Source: Roseobacter sp.
GTDB taxonomy: Bacteria; Pseudomonadota; Alphaproteobacteria; Rhodobacterales; Rhodobacteraceae
DNA length: 64,000 bases
NCBI GenBank assembly: GCA_024636475.1
Contig: JAGXHA010000043.1
Span: 42,930 to 106,929, forward strand
Direction: 5' to 3'
In this document: positions 30,449 through 38,587 of the stretch, in pieces
How the letters are laid out: each line of letters starts with the position of its first letter
Numbering within the stretch: position 1 is the first letter of the stretch
The notes under the pieces: generated by a model
What the model saw: the letters and a program-made list of their open reading frames with translations, nothing else
Told to the model about the DNA's origin: nothing
The model's database searches: none
Program-made: the position numbers and the translations under genes

Positions 30449-32152
30449 TCACGTACCGACCACTTTTACGCTGTTGTTTGGATCAAGGGAGATCGTCCCC
30501 TGTTTGGCGATATGCGCTTCGACCACGTCCCAGATGGGCGGCCCTTCGGTGCCCTCGTTGACGCTGGCCCAGCCGGCAACCTGATAGCTCTTGGCGGGAT
30601 CAATCTTCTCGCCTGTCTTGAGCAGAGTCATTTCCGTGATGCGGCTGCCTTGCGGCTTGCTGACATCGATGTGGTAGCCAAGGCCCCCCGTGCGCACCAT
30701 GTCACCGCCCTGCTGGTAATAAGGGTTTGGGTTGAACAGGTTATCGGCCACGTCCTCTAGCACCACATGCAGGAATTCACCTGTCATCTCAGTGCGGTAC
30801 GCTTCGGGATAGCTCATCGAGGTGACGTTGAAGATATCCTCGCGGGTGATGTCCTGGCCGGGCAGGATCGACGGCCCCCAGCGGACGCCGGGGCTGAGCG
30901 CGATGTCGGCCTCGCGTTCCGACATGAGCGCGTCACAGATCAGATCATCCCACGAACCGTTGAAATTGCCGCGCCGGTACAACAGCGTATCATCAGATGT
31001 CTTGCCAATCACTTCGCTCAGCTGATCAGCATAGGGTGCGCGCTGTTCGTCGATCAGCGCGGTAATCGCCTGATCCGGTTCAATCACATCCGAAAAGATC
31101 GGGATCAGCTTGTGGCGGAACCCCATCATGCGTCCGTTTTGCACATTCAGATCAACGCGGCTGACAAATTTACCGTTCGAGCCGGAGGCGACGATAATCG
31201 TCTCGCCCACCAGCACGGGCTCGGGCAGCGCGTCATGGGTGTGACCTGACAGGATCACGTCGATACCGGTCACGATACCGGCCATCTGCTTGTCCACGTC
31301 AAAGCCGTTGTGGCTGAGGCAGACAACCAGTTCGGCCCCTTGGGAGCGGACTTCGTCAACCATTTCCTGCATGCGGTTGTCGCGGATACCAAAGGAATAC
31401 TCGGGGAACATCCAGCCGGGGTTGGCGATCGGCATATAGGGAAAGGCCTGCCCGATCACGGCCACTTTGACGCCGCCTGTCTCGAAGAATTTATAGGGCG
31501 GGAAAAGTTCGGTCGGCTCGTCCCATTCAGCGTCAAAAATGTTCTGGCCAAGCGCGGCAAAGGGCAGACCGCTGACAATGTCGTTCACCCGGTCCGACCC
31601 CAGCGTGAATTCCCAGTGAAAGGTCATCGCGTCAGGTTTCAGCGCGTTCATCACGTTGACCATGTCCTGACCTTGGGTCTGGTAGCAGGTATAGCTGCCG
31701 TGCCATGTATCGCCGCCATCGAGCAGCAGCGCATCGGGGCGATCGCCGCGGATCTGGTTGATCACAGTCGACACGCGGTCAAGCCCACCCATCTTGCCGT
31801 AGGCCTGCGCAAGCGCTGTAAAATCATTATAGGTTAACGCGTAGGCAGAAGGGCTACCGTCATCGATGCCGTAAAGCTTGCGAAAATCCGCGCCGGTTAC
31901 ATGGGGCACAGCCCCCTTGTTGTCGCCCACACCGATGTTGACGGACGGTTCGCGGAAATAAATCGGTTTCATCTGGGCGTGAATGTCGGTGATGTGGATC
32001 AAACTGACATTGCCAAAAGTGTCAAATTCCAACAGCTTGTCTTGGGTGAGTGCCTGCTGTGCGGCCAGCTTGCCCCAGTTCCCAAATCCGGACGCCCCAT
32101 AAAGAGCAGTTGCAGCCATGCTGGCTTGAAGAAAGTCACGACGAGAGATCAT
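30449..32152 (-). CDS. soxB: SoxB, dimanganese thiosulfohydrolase
   Basis: Periplasmic enzyme of 567 residues of the 5'-nucleotidase family that hydrolyses the terminal sulfonate from SoxY-bound thiosulfate. Tat signal ISRRDFLQASMAATALYGASG. Metal-site residues are visible: Asp56 and His58 (HITDIHAQ), Asp148 (GGDTWHGS), SHNGFDVD and SGHTHDA. The SoxB marker MTFHWEFTLG is present. It lies after soxA with a hairpin in the 96-base gap, suggesting attenuated expression relative to the proximal genes. Confidence 0.97.
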   Translation of the reverse strand: MISRRDFLQASMAATALYGASGFGNWGKLAAQQALTQDKLLEFDTFGNVSLIHITDIHAQMKPIYFREPSVNIGVGDNKGAVPHVTGADFRKLYGIDDGSPSAYALTYNDFTALAQAYGKMGGLDRVSTVINQIRGDRPDALLLDGGDTWHGSYTCYQTQGQDMVNVMNALKPDAMTFHWEFTLGSDRVNDIVSGLPFAALGQNIFDAEWDEPTELFPPYKFFETGGVKVAVIGQAFPYMPIANPGWMFPEYSFGIRDNRMQEMVDEVRSQGAELVVCLSHNGFDVDKQMAGIVTGIDVILSGHTHDALPEPVLVGETIIVASGSNGKFVSRVDLNVQNGRMMGFRHKLIPIFSDVIEPDQAITALIDEQRAPYADQLSEVIGKTSDDTLLYRRGNFNGSWDDLICDALMSEREADIALSPGVRWGPSILPGQDITREDIFNVTSMSYPEAYRTEMTGEFLHVVLEDVADNLFNPNPYYQQGGDMVRTGGLGYHIDVSKPQGSRITEMTLLKTGEKIDPAKSYQVAGWASVNEGTEGPPIWDVVEAHIAKQGTISLDPNNSVKVVGT

Positions 32153-32212
32153 GCGATTGGCCTTCTACTGCGCCTATACATGCGCATGTTTGAATGGAAT
32201 AGTTACGAAAGT

Positions 32213-32238
32213 CCCCGCCTCACACAAGTAAGGCGGGG
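32213..32238 (-). terminator. Intercistronic hairpin between soxA and soxB
   Basis: Arms ccccgcct (32213-32220) and aggcgggg (32231-32238) form a perfect 8-bp GC stem. It follows the soxA stop within the operon. No T-tract, so an mRNA-processing or attenuation element is more likely than full termination. Confidence 0.5.
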
Positions 32239-32248
32239 CAATGGTCGC

Positions 32249-33103
32249 TTAGTTGCGGACGGACGGGCCTTCGACGGACAGACCGTTGCCGCGTGAACCG
32301 ACGTACAGCTCAAGCGCTACGAATTCGGGGCTGCCCGGCGCGAAAGTCTCGGCGCGGGTGTCACGAATGCAGCCCTTAAAGCGGTCTTGCACGGCGTTCA
32401 GCTTGGTGTTTTTCAAACGGTAGGTTGGAAAACCGTTGATCTGGCCCTGGCTGAGATGGTCAGCGCGGATCATGTTGCCATAGTTGTCTTCGTGGCAATT
32501 TGAGCAGGAAAGCTCCAGCTGGCCGAAACGGGTATAGTAGATGTCTTTGCCCTGCTCCCATGTGGATTGCGCAGGACCGTCAATCGCGACGTTCACAGGC
32601 ATGCCACGCGAAACGGACGCCAACAGCGCTGTCATGTTAACCATGTCATTGCCGACATATTTCCACTCTTCAGCACCCATACGGTTTTCACGGCAATCAT
32701 TGATCGCCATTTCCATCGTACGGACTTCGCCAGCGGCTTCGACGTACTTGGGATAGACCGGACGCACGCCCGCCATTTCGGTTGATTCGCCGTGGCAATC
32801 CGCGCAGGACTTGCCTTCGGTGCCATCAGCCGTGTTCCAGACATCTTCCGCCTGTTCCACAAAGATCATGCCGGGATTGTCGAAATCATCCATTTCCATG
32901 GCGCGGGTTTCCTCGCCACGAAACAGCCAGCCCGACATCACTTCGTCCATCACATCGGACAAATGTGCAGGTGCAGCAGTACGTGTGACGATTTCGATCT
33001 CTTCGTTGATGACCAGAGTGTCGTCTACAGGTTCGGCCATTGCGCCCGACGCGACGATAATCGCGGTCATGCAGGCACCCAGACCTTTTGTGAATTTATT
33101 CAT
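32249..33103 (-). CDS. soxA: SoxA, dihaem subunit of L-cysteine S-thiosulfotransferase SoxXA
   Basis: Periplasmic cytochrome of 284 residues with a Sec signal ending at AMAE (residue 23). Two haem motifs: Cys100-Ala-Asp-Cys-His104 and Cys200-Ser-Asn-Cys-His204, so it is the dihaem type. Cys245 in RFKGCIRDTR is the expected active-site cysteine ligand (persulfide-modified in known SoxA). With SoxX it joins thiosulfate oxidatively to the SoxY Cys. GGGAGGA precedes the ATG; it follows soxZ by 27 bases. Confidence 0.96.
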   Translation of the reverse strand: MNKFTKGLGACMTAIIVASGAMAEPVDDTLVINEEIEIVTRTAAPAHLSDVMDEVMSGWLFRGEETRAMEMDDFDNPGMIFVEQAEDVWNTADGTEGKSCADCHGESTEMAGVRPVYPKYVEAAGEVRTMEMAINDCRENRMGAEEWKYVGNDMVNMTALLASVSRGMPVNVAIDGPAQSTWEQGKDIYYTRFGQLELSCSNCHEDNYGNMIRADHLSQGQINGFPTYRLKNTKLNAVQDRFKGCIRDTRAETFAPGSPEFVALELYVGSRGNGLSVEGPSVRN

Positions 33104-33130
33104 TCTTATTCCTCCCGAGAATGCAGACGC

Positions 33131-33460
33131 TTAACCGATTGCGATATCTTTGGTGTCTTCATAGACGTCGCCATCATCGTCATACCATGTGAAGGTGAAC
33201 GTTCCGGCCTCTGGCACGGTGGCGTCGAATTCAAGGTATGGGTTTGTCGAAATCGCCGGTTGCAGCGTGATATCGACAACGTTCTGGCCATTAAAATCGC
33301 AGGTAAAGCGATTGATGATCGAACGTGGAATGATATTGCCATCGCCGTCTTTGCGCTGGCCTGATTCCATCTTGTGGCTGATCAGCGTCTTGATTGTGAT
33401 TGTCTCACCTGCTGCTGCCGTTTTCGGTACTTTGACGCGGGGTTTTACACCTGATGCCAT
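33131..33460 (-). CDS. soxZ: SoxZ, partner of the sulfur carrier SoxY
   Basis: Protein of 109 residues without its own signal peptide; it is exported with SoxY by the Tat system in known clusters. The immunoglobulin-like sequence is typical: PRVKVPKTAAAGETITIKTLISHKMESG and FTFTWYDDDGDVYEDTK. AAGGAA precedes the ATG at 33460. It is directly between soxY and soxA. Confidence 0.96.
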   Translation of the reverse strand: MASGVKPRVKVPKTAAAGETITIKTLISHKMESGQRKDGDGNIIPRSIINRFTCDFNGQNVVDITLQPAISTNPYLEFDATVPEAGTFTFTWYDDDGDVYEDTKDIAIG

Positions 33461-33482
33461 GATCTTGATTCCTTATTATGCC

Positions 33483-33902
33483 TTAGCCGCCGCAGCCGCC
33501 GATTGTAACTTTTACCGTGCTCGATGCTTTCGCAAAGGAGCCGTCAGCCATCTTGGCAATCGCCACCACGTCTTGCGTGCCAGCAAGGCGGATGCGCGTT
33601 GAGGCGTGCTGTGATGCGGCCAGAGGGCCAAAAGCGAAGGTCGCGACACCGGGCGTCGGGTTACCCATCGCCAGTACCATGATCTCGGTCGCGCCGGGGG
33701 CGTTGACCTCGATCGGGACAGTGTTGCCGTTTTCAGCAATTTCCGGCGCGGTCAGCGTGACCCCGGTGTCGGCCATTTCTGCGCCACCGGTGAAGGCCGC
33801 GATGGCATCGTCGCCAGTGGCTGCGAATGCCAACTTTGGCAAGGCAAACACCGCGAATGCGCTTGCACCGAGGACGATTGCGTTACGTCTTGTAAAATCC
33901 AT
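33483..33902 (-). CDS. soxY: SoxY, sulfur-carrier protein
   Basis: Periplasmic carrier of 139 residues that holds sulfur intermediates on the Cys of its C-terminal GGCGG arm (Cys137), visible at the extreme end. Tat signal DFTRRNAIVLGASAFAVFALP. The start at 33902 is chosen because CAGGAG is 7 bases away; the in-frame Met at 33908 would lie right against it. Soluble partner SoxZ follows. Confidence 0.97.
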   Translation of the reverse strand: MDFTRRNAIVLGASAFAVFALPKLAFAATGDDAIAAFTGGAEMADTGVTLTAPEIAENGNTVPIEVNAPGATEIMVLAMGNPTPGVATFAFGPLAASQHASTRIRLAGTQDVVAIAKMADGSFAKASSTVKVTIGGCGG

Positions 33903-33938
33903 TTTCATACTCCTGAGCAAAGTCCCTCTTGGGGGCTC

Positions 33939-34412
33939 TTAATCCTTTAGCGTGGCAAGATATGCCACGACATCTTCAATCTGCTGTGCCGACAAAAGCG
34001 GGTCCAGCGCACCATCGGCTGCCTTGCCGGTGTAGGCGTTGCCCGGCCGGATATAGCCTGTGTCCTTGTAGAAGGACGGCATAATGGTGCCTTCGAACAT
34101 CATCTTGGCATTTGCCACGATTCCGCGAAGTTCGGCTTCACTCCAGCGGTCGCCGGCACCGTCCAGCGAGGGACCGATCATGCCTTGAAATGCGATGTCT
34201 GGCAGTGCGCTGACTTCGTGACAGGCCACACAGTTACCAAGGCTTCTGCTACCAAGGACTTTGGCACCCGCTGCCGGGTCGCCAGCCGTACCCGTCAGGG
34301 ACATTTCGACAGCCCCGTCTGTGTAGCTAACGGCTGTTGGTGCAACGTCTGCGGCATATGCGCTGGTGCTTAGACCAACCGACGCCGCCAAGGCGATTAT
34401 TGAAATTTTCAT
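33939..34412 (-). CDS. soxX: SoxX, monohaem subunit of SoxXA
   Basis: Periplasmic cytochrome of 157 residues with a Sec signal ending near AYAAD (residue 21). One haem motif, Cys61-Val-Ala-Cys-His65; the Met ligand probably lies in GTIMPSFYK. It is the electron-accepting partner of SoxA. GGAGG is 4 bases before the ATG at 34412. It is the first gene after the operator-bearing 130-base gap downstream of soxW, so it probably starts the main structural transcript X-Y-Z-A-B. Confidence 0.95.
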   Translation of the reverse strand: MKISIIALAASVGLSTSAYAADVAPTAVSYTDGAVEMSLTGTAGDPAAGAKVLGSRSLGNCVACHEVSALPDIAFQGMIGPSLDGAGDRWSEAELRGIVANAKMMFEGTIMPSFYKDTGYIRPGNAYTGKAADGALDPLLSAQQIEDVVAYLATLKD

Positions 34413-34478
34413 GCGTCCTCCCAAAGACTCTCATTTGCATACCACCGTAGACGCTGCGCCAAAACGACGCAACTATAA

Positions 34479-34494
34479 ATTCGCTTTTATGAAT
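34479..34494. promoter_or_regulatory. SqrR/SoxR-type operator upstream of soxX
   Basis: Exact ATTC-N8-GAAT: ATTC at 34479-34482, GAAT at 34491-34494, in the AT-rich soxW-soxX gap, 67 bases before the soxX start. SoxR of Paracoccus pantotrophus is known to bind the corresponding soxW-soxX region. It matches the site at 23263-23278, including the shared GAATTTT flank. Confidence 0.7.
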
Positions 34495-34542
34495 TTTAAA
34501 TATGATCCATTTTTTCGACCTGCAAAACAGTGGCTGGTTGTT

Positions 34543-35115
34543 TTACTCGGAGAGCTTGCGCGCGAGATATTTTTGAAACGTCTCGTCGCCCTCGTATTCC
34601 TTGTCCACAACCCATTGCAGCATATTGAATGTCGTGCCCACACCAAAAGCGCCCGGCACAGTGGCCACTGCGGCTTGAGCAGCCGTTTGCCCCTCGGCCA
34701 CCTCTTGCGGAAGAAATACCATCGTCGGAGTGAAGAGCATTCCCCACTTACGCACCATGTCTTTTTCGGCCAGTGCCTCTCCGTCGAAATCGGTCACTTC
34801 GACGTCTCCGAACATGTTGATCTGCACAACAAAGAAATTTTCGTGAATGTAGCTGTCGATGTTAGGCTGGGAAAAAACCTCTTCATGCATCTTCTTGCAG
34901 TAGATACAGCCGCGCTGTTCCACGATCAGCATCAGACGCTTCCCTTCGGCGTTGGCCTCGGCCAGATCTTCGGACAGGTCTTTGAACGTCTCGCGCATCC
35001 ATGCTTCTTTATGCAGCCCATCATCACCCAGCGTCGCGGCAAAGCCCGAAGGTGCGAAGGACAGGGTCGAAACCGTGAGGCCCAGAACGAAAAGGCAGGT
35101 AGATAACAGTTTCAT
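34543..35115 (-). CDS. soxW: SoxW, periplasmic thioredoxin
   Basis: Exported thioredoxin-fold protein of 190 residues with a signal peptide (to about residue 26) and the active site Cys70-Ile-Tyr-Cys73 in VEQRGCIYCKKMHEEVF. The cis-Pro loop is LFTPTMVFL. In known systems SoxW is reduced by SoxV and helps keep the carrier and its partners reduced. GGGAG precedes the ATG at 35115; it follows soxV by 17 bases. Confidence 0.93.
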   Translation of the reverse strand: MKLLSTCLFVLGLTVSTLSFAPSGFAATLGDDGLHKEAWMRETFKDLSEDLAEANAEGKRLMLIVEQRGCIYCKKMHEEVFSQPNIDSYIHENFFVVQINMFGDVEVTDFDGEALAEKDMVRKWGMLFTPTMVFLPQEVAEGQTAAQAAVATVPGAFGVGTTFNMLQWVVDKEYEGDETFQKYLARKLSE

Positions 35116-35132
35116 AATTTTGCTCCCGAAGA

Positions 35133-35873
35133 TTAGCCAATTGCACCGAAGACCGGAAAGGTCTCAAGCATCCATTGGGCAATATAATTCATTGAGTTTG
35201 TGGCGATCAGCAGACCAAAGATAATCAAAAACACGCCCATCACCTTTTCGACCGTGCCCAAATGCTGCCGGAACCGCGCCATCCAGCGCATGAAGGGCCC
35301 GATGAACATCGCCGCCAGAACAAAAGGCGCCGTCATCCCCACCCCATAGACAAACAACAACAGCGCGCCATTGGTGGCTGTGTCAGTGCCCGCAGCGGTA
35401 AACAGGATCGCCGCCAGCACCGGGCCCACGCAAGGTGTCCAGCCAAAGGCGAAAGCAAGGCCGATCACGTAAGCCCCCAGAAAGCTGGTCGATCCGGTAT
35501 CGCCCGCATCCGTGCGAAACTGGCGATACAAGAAGCCGATCCGGATCACGCCCAAAAAGTGCAGGCCCATCGCGATGATCACAGCCGCAGCAATCCAACG
35601 CAGATAATCGAAATATTCGCGCACCACCTGACCGAAGGTCGAGGCAGCGGCACCAAGCCCCATAAAAATCGTGATCACGCCCGCTGCAAAAAACACCGAT
35701 GCCACCACTGCGCGGCGGCGCACGGCGACGTCCACGGGGCCGTCAGCCGTAATCTGGTTCATGCCCACGCCAGCGAGGTAACTGAGGTAAAATGGCACGA
35801 TCGGAAGGATGCAGGGCGACAGAAAGGACAATAATCCGGCAACTGCTGCGCCAATGAACGTAATTTCTAGCAA
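35133..35873 (-). CDS. soxV: SoxV, CcdA-type membrane thiol transporter
   Basis: Inner-membrane protein of 246 residues with six predicted helices of the CcdA/DsbD family, transferring electrons from cytosolic thioredoxin to SoxW. The two redox Cys lie in SFLSPCILPIVPFYLSYLAG and FGWTPCVGPVLAAI. The start is TTG at 35873: translation reads L-E-I-T-F-I-G immediately into the first helix, there is AAAGG upstream, and the next Met is after that helix. It is divergent from soxS with about 56 to 71 bases between. Confidence 0.92.
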   Translation of the reverse strand: MLEITFIGAAVAGLLSFLSPCILPIVPFYLSYLAGVGMNQITADGPVDVAVRRRAVVASVFFAAGVITIFMGLGAAASTFGQVVREYFDYLRWIAAAVIIAMGLHFLGVIRIGFLYRQFRTDAGDTGSTSFLGAYVIGLAFAFGWTPCVGPVLAAILFTAAGTDTATNGALLLFVYGVGMTAPFVLAAMFIGPFMRWMARFRQHLGTVEKVMGVFLIIFGLLIATNSMNYIAQWMLETFPVFGAIG

Positions 35874-35944
35874 TCTGGGTGCCTTTAACTTGTGTCATTC
35901 ACATATTCACATTACCTTATTCGAAATCAATGGATTTCTTCAAC

Positions 35945-36322
35945 ATGCTTCTTCGTGCCACCCTTTTTGCTTTTTCAACCTGCGTGCTTTTGGCAGGCCA
36001 TGCTTTTGCCGATGCCAGCTTGGTTATGGTCGAGGAAAAAGGCTGCATCTGGTGCGCCCGCTGGAACGAGCAGATCGCACCGATTTACCCCAAGACCGAC
36101 GCAGGCAAGAACGCACCCCTGCGCCGTATTGATATCAATGATGAAACTCCGAGCGACCTGAGTTTTCTGCGCAAGGTTCGGTTCACACCGACATTTGTGT
36201 TGACAGTGGACGGACAAGAAGTATCGCGTATCGAAGGCTACCCCGGAGAAGATTTCTTTTGGGGGGTATTGGAAAAAATGATGATTGACGCCAAAGTACT
36301 ACCGTCGCCGAACGGAAGCTAG
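35945..36322 (+). CDS. soxS: SoxS, periplasmic thioredoxin-like protein
   Basis: Exported thioredoxin-fold protein of 125 residues from the ATG at 35945; an in-frame ATG at 35930 would add five residues, and neither has a strong ribosome binding site. The signal peptide is LLRATLFAFSTCVLLAGHAFA; the active site Cys34-Ile-Trp-Cys37 lies in EEKGCIWCARWNE. In Paracoccus, SoxS reactivates SoxY. Divergence from soxVW and proximity to soxR match the Paracoccus arrangement, though here soxR follows rather than precedes. Confidence 0.88.
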   Translation: MLLRATLFAFSTCVLLAGHAFADASLVMVEEKGCIWCARWNEQIAPIYPKTDAGKNAPLRRIDINDETPSDLSFLRKVRFTPTFVLTVDGQEVSRIEGYPGEDFFWGVLEKMMIDAKVLPSPNGS

Positions 36323-36386
36323 GATCCCATGACCGGATTGACTATAGCCGGGGCAAATTTGTTATTTAGACTAAGGACATTAGACT

Positions 36387-36722
36387 GTGGGCCTACCCGT
36401 TTTTGACAAGAATATGTGTGCAGCCGACCTCGACAAGATGGCGTCGAACGCAGTGCAAGCTTCCAATTTTCTCAAGGCGATCAGCCATGAGGGGCGATTG
36501 ATGATCCTGTGCCATCTGGCATCGGGCGAGAAATCGGTGACCGAACTCGAAGAGTTGCTCTCGGCGCGTCAGGCGGCAGTGTCGCAACAGCTGTCGCGCT
36601 TGCGGCTTGAAGGTCTTGTGGTGCCGCGCCGCGATGGCAAAACGATCTATTACCGCCTCGCCGACGATCGTCCCAAACAGATCATGGAAGTCGTCTATGA
36701 TCTGTTCTGCCGGGCCGACTGA
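36387..36722 (+). CDS. soxR: SoxR, ArsR-family persulfide-responsive repressor (SqrR/BigR type)
   Basis: Winged-helix ArsR/SmtB-family protein of 111 residues, presumed repressor of the sox genes. Three Cys are present: Cys11, Cys42 (MILCHLA) and Cys108 (DLFCRAD). Cys42/Cys108 have the same 66-residue separation as the persulfide-sensing Cys41/Cys107 of Rhodobacter capsulatus SqrR, and Cys11 corresponds to its Cys9 region. The recognition helix is SARQAAVSQQLSRLRLEG. The start is GTG at 36387 with AAGGA 9 bases upstream; an ATG nine codons later lacks one. It is followed after 6 bases by the soxT-like gene. Confidence 0.9.
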   Translation: MGLPVFDKNMCAADLDKMASNAVQASNFLKAISHEGRLMILCHLASGEKSVTELEELLSARQAAVSQQLSRLRLEGLVVPRRDGKTIYYRLADDRPKQIMEVVYDLFCRAD

Positions 36723-36728
36723 CCTGAA

Positions 36729-37802
36729 ATGCAGGATTTTGGCTTGCTGTTGGATCGGTTTTCCGAGCCCACGCTAATGGCCTTTGCCGGACTGTTCGGA
36801 GGCATTTTGCTAGGGCTGGCCGCGCGTCTGGGAAGGTTTTGCACCCTGGGGGCCATCGAAGACCTGTATTATGGTGCAAGCTCTGTCCGGTTTGCGATGT
36901 GGGGTGTTGCCCTTGGTGTGGCGATCATCGGCACCTTCGCTCTTTCTGCCACAGGGCTGCTGACGCTGTCCGAAACGCTTTACCTGTCCGCCGGGTGGAA
37001 CCCCTATGCCAGTGTCGTGGGCGGTTTGATGTTCGGCTACGGCATGGCGATGGCGGGCAATTGCGGCTACGGGGCGTTAGCGCGCATGGGATGCGGAGAC
37101 TTGCGGTCTTTCATGATCGTTACCGTCATGGGGGTTTCTGCCTATGTCGCACTTGGCGGGCCTTTGTCCGCGCTACGGCTTGCGCTGTTTCCAATCCCCG
37201 AAGCAGGTTCAATCCCTTCCAGCTATGCGCATCTTCTGGCGGGATACCTCGCGGTGGATTTGCAAATCGTGGGGATCACGTTGGGTGCCCTGCTGATCAT
37301 CATCACATTGTTTCACAAAGGCTTGCGCGCCAGCCCTTCGTCCATTGGCTGGGGTGTCGTCGCTGGATTAGCCATCGTTTCGGGCTGGGCGGGCACGCAA
37401 TGGGTCACGGCCCACGGCTTTGACCGCAGCATTGTCGTTTCGCACACCTACACCGCCCCCGTGGGCGAGACGCTGCTGTATGTGATGACGTCATCGGGCA
37501 ACACCATCAGCTTTGGCACCGGCTCTGTTCTTGGGGTGGTTATCGGGTCACTGCTTGGCTGTCTGCTCAAAGGGCATTTGCGGTGGGAAGCCTGCGAAGA
37601 CCCTCGCGAGTTGCGCCGCCAGCTGGCGGGGGCCGTGCTGATGGGGATCGGCGCGGTTATCGCAATCGGTTGTAGTGTCGGGCAAGGGTTGTCCGCCTTT
37701 TCCGTCTTGGCCTATGGTGCGCCTGTGACGCTGGCCTGCATCGTCGTGGGAGCTGCAATAGGCTTGCGGCAACTGATAGAAGGCTTCCGTCGCATCGCCT
37801 GA
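36729..37802 (+). CDS. SoxT-like YeeE/YedE-family sulfur transporter
   Basis: Polytopic membrane protein of 357 residues of the YeeE/YedE (TsuA) family, which includes thiosulfate importers. Family Cys motifs are present in order: FCTLGAIED, GNCGYGALARMGCGDLRS and GCSVGQGLSAFS. It is probably co-transcribed with soxR (6-base gap). Genes of this type beside soxR are called soxT in some sox clusters, with a proposed role in moving thiosulfate or a signalling sulfur compound to the cytoplasmic regulator; that role here is inference. Confidence 0.88.
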   Translation: MQDFGLLLDRFSEPTLMAFAGLFGGILLGLAARLGRFCTLGAIEDLYYGASSVRFAMWGVALGVAIIGTFALSATGLLTLSETLYLSAGWNPYASVVGGLMFGYGMAMAGNCGYGALARMGCGDLRSFMIVTVMGVSAYVALGGPLSALRLALFPIPEAGSIPSSYAHLLAGYLAVDLQIVGITLGALLIIITLFHKGLRASPSSIGWGVVAGLAIVSGWAGTQWVTAHGFDRSIVVSHTYTAPVGETLLYVMTSSGNTISFGTGSVLGVVIGSLLGCLLKGHLRWEACEDPRELRRQLAGAVLMGIGAVIAIGCSVGQGLSAFSVLAYGAPVTLACIVVGAAIGLRQLIEGFRRIA

Positions 37803-37825
37803 GGCACGCGCAAGGACATGAAAAA

Positions 37826-38458
37826 ATGATCAACACCGCCCCCGACCTGACACAAATATGTGCAACAATCTCTGCGAGCCCCAAATGGGGGAAACGCCGT
37901 CTGATCGCCGTTGCGGGCGCGCCTGCCAGCGGCAAATCAACGATTGCAGAACAAATCGCGGATCAACTTTGTGCAACCGGCCACAAGGCACAGGTTGTGC
38001 CGATGGACGGGTTTCATCTGGATAATGCAGAGCTGGACAAGATGGACCTGCGCGCCCGAAAAGGTGCGCCCGAGACCTTTGATATCGATGCTCTGACCGC
38101 GCTGATCGCCCGCATTCAAGACGCCCCGCAGGTCTCTTATCCGATCTTTGACCGCGCCGCTGATCGCGCTATCCCCGCTGGTGGCACGCTCTGCCCTGAT
38201 GTCGAAACGGTAGTGGTCGAGGGGAATTATCTGCTGTTTGATGCGCAAGGGTGGCGCGATCTGCACAGCCTTTGGGATTTCCGGGTATTTCTGGATGTGC
38301 CCGAACCGGTCTTGCGCGCAAGGCTGGTCGACCGCTGGTTGGCGCATGATCATACCCAGCTTCAAGCCGAGGCGCGTGCCGATGGCAATGATATGGCGAA
38401 CGCCCGCCGTATCTATGCCCAGCGTCTGCCGTGTGATCTTGAAGTGACGCTTCCTTGA
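37826..38458 (+). CDS. P-loop kinase of the uridine kinase/FrcK-like group
   Basis: Cytosolic kinase of 210 residues of the nucleoside/sugar kinase family related to uridine kinase, pantothenate kinase and phosphoribulokinase. The Walker A motif GAPASGKST is at residues 31-39; VPMDGFHLDN holds the catalytic Asp, and VVEGNYLLF is the Walker B-like strand. Proteins of this kind are often annotated as nucleoside or fructose kinases, and the substrate is unknown here. It follows the soxT-like gene by 23 bases (AAGGA ribosome site), so it may be the last gene of that transcript. Confidence 0.8.
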   Translation: MINTAPDLTQICATISASPKWGKRRLIAVAGAPASGKSTIAEQIADQLCATGHKAQVVPMDGFHLDNAELDKMDLRARKGAPETFDIDALTALIARIQDAPQVSYPIFDRAADRAIPAGGTLCPDVETVVVEGNYLLFDAQGWRDLHSLWDFRVFLDVPEPVLRARLVDRWLAHDHTQLQAEARADGNDMANARRIYAQRLPCDLEVTLP

Positions 38459-38587
38459 ATTGGTGCCTCAGCCGTCGGATTGGCTGGATGATCCGGCGTT
38501 GGCACTTGGTACCGCGCAACGCATAGCCCCCCTTAGCCGCAATGTCCGCGCTGGCTATTGCCCGAACAGAATGCCACGATCCACATC

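Noticed and set aside
35895..35930. Third SqrR-type operator in the soxV-soxS region
   Set aside because: Three ATTC half-sites occur, but none is followed by GAAT at 8 bases. SoxR binding here is expected from Paracoccus, but the exact motif is not present.
38558..38587. TTG start ten codons upstream of the dehalogenase ATG
   Set aside because: No ribosome site and no typical N-terminal signal; the ATG at 38588 is preferred, though both lack a strong ribosome site.
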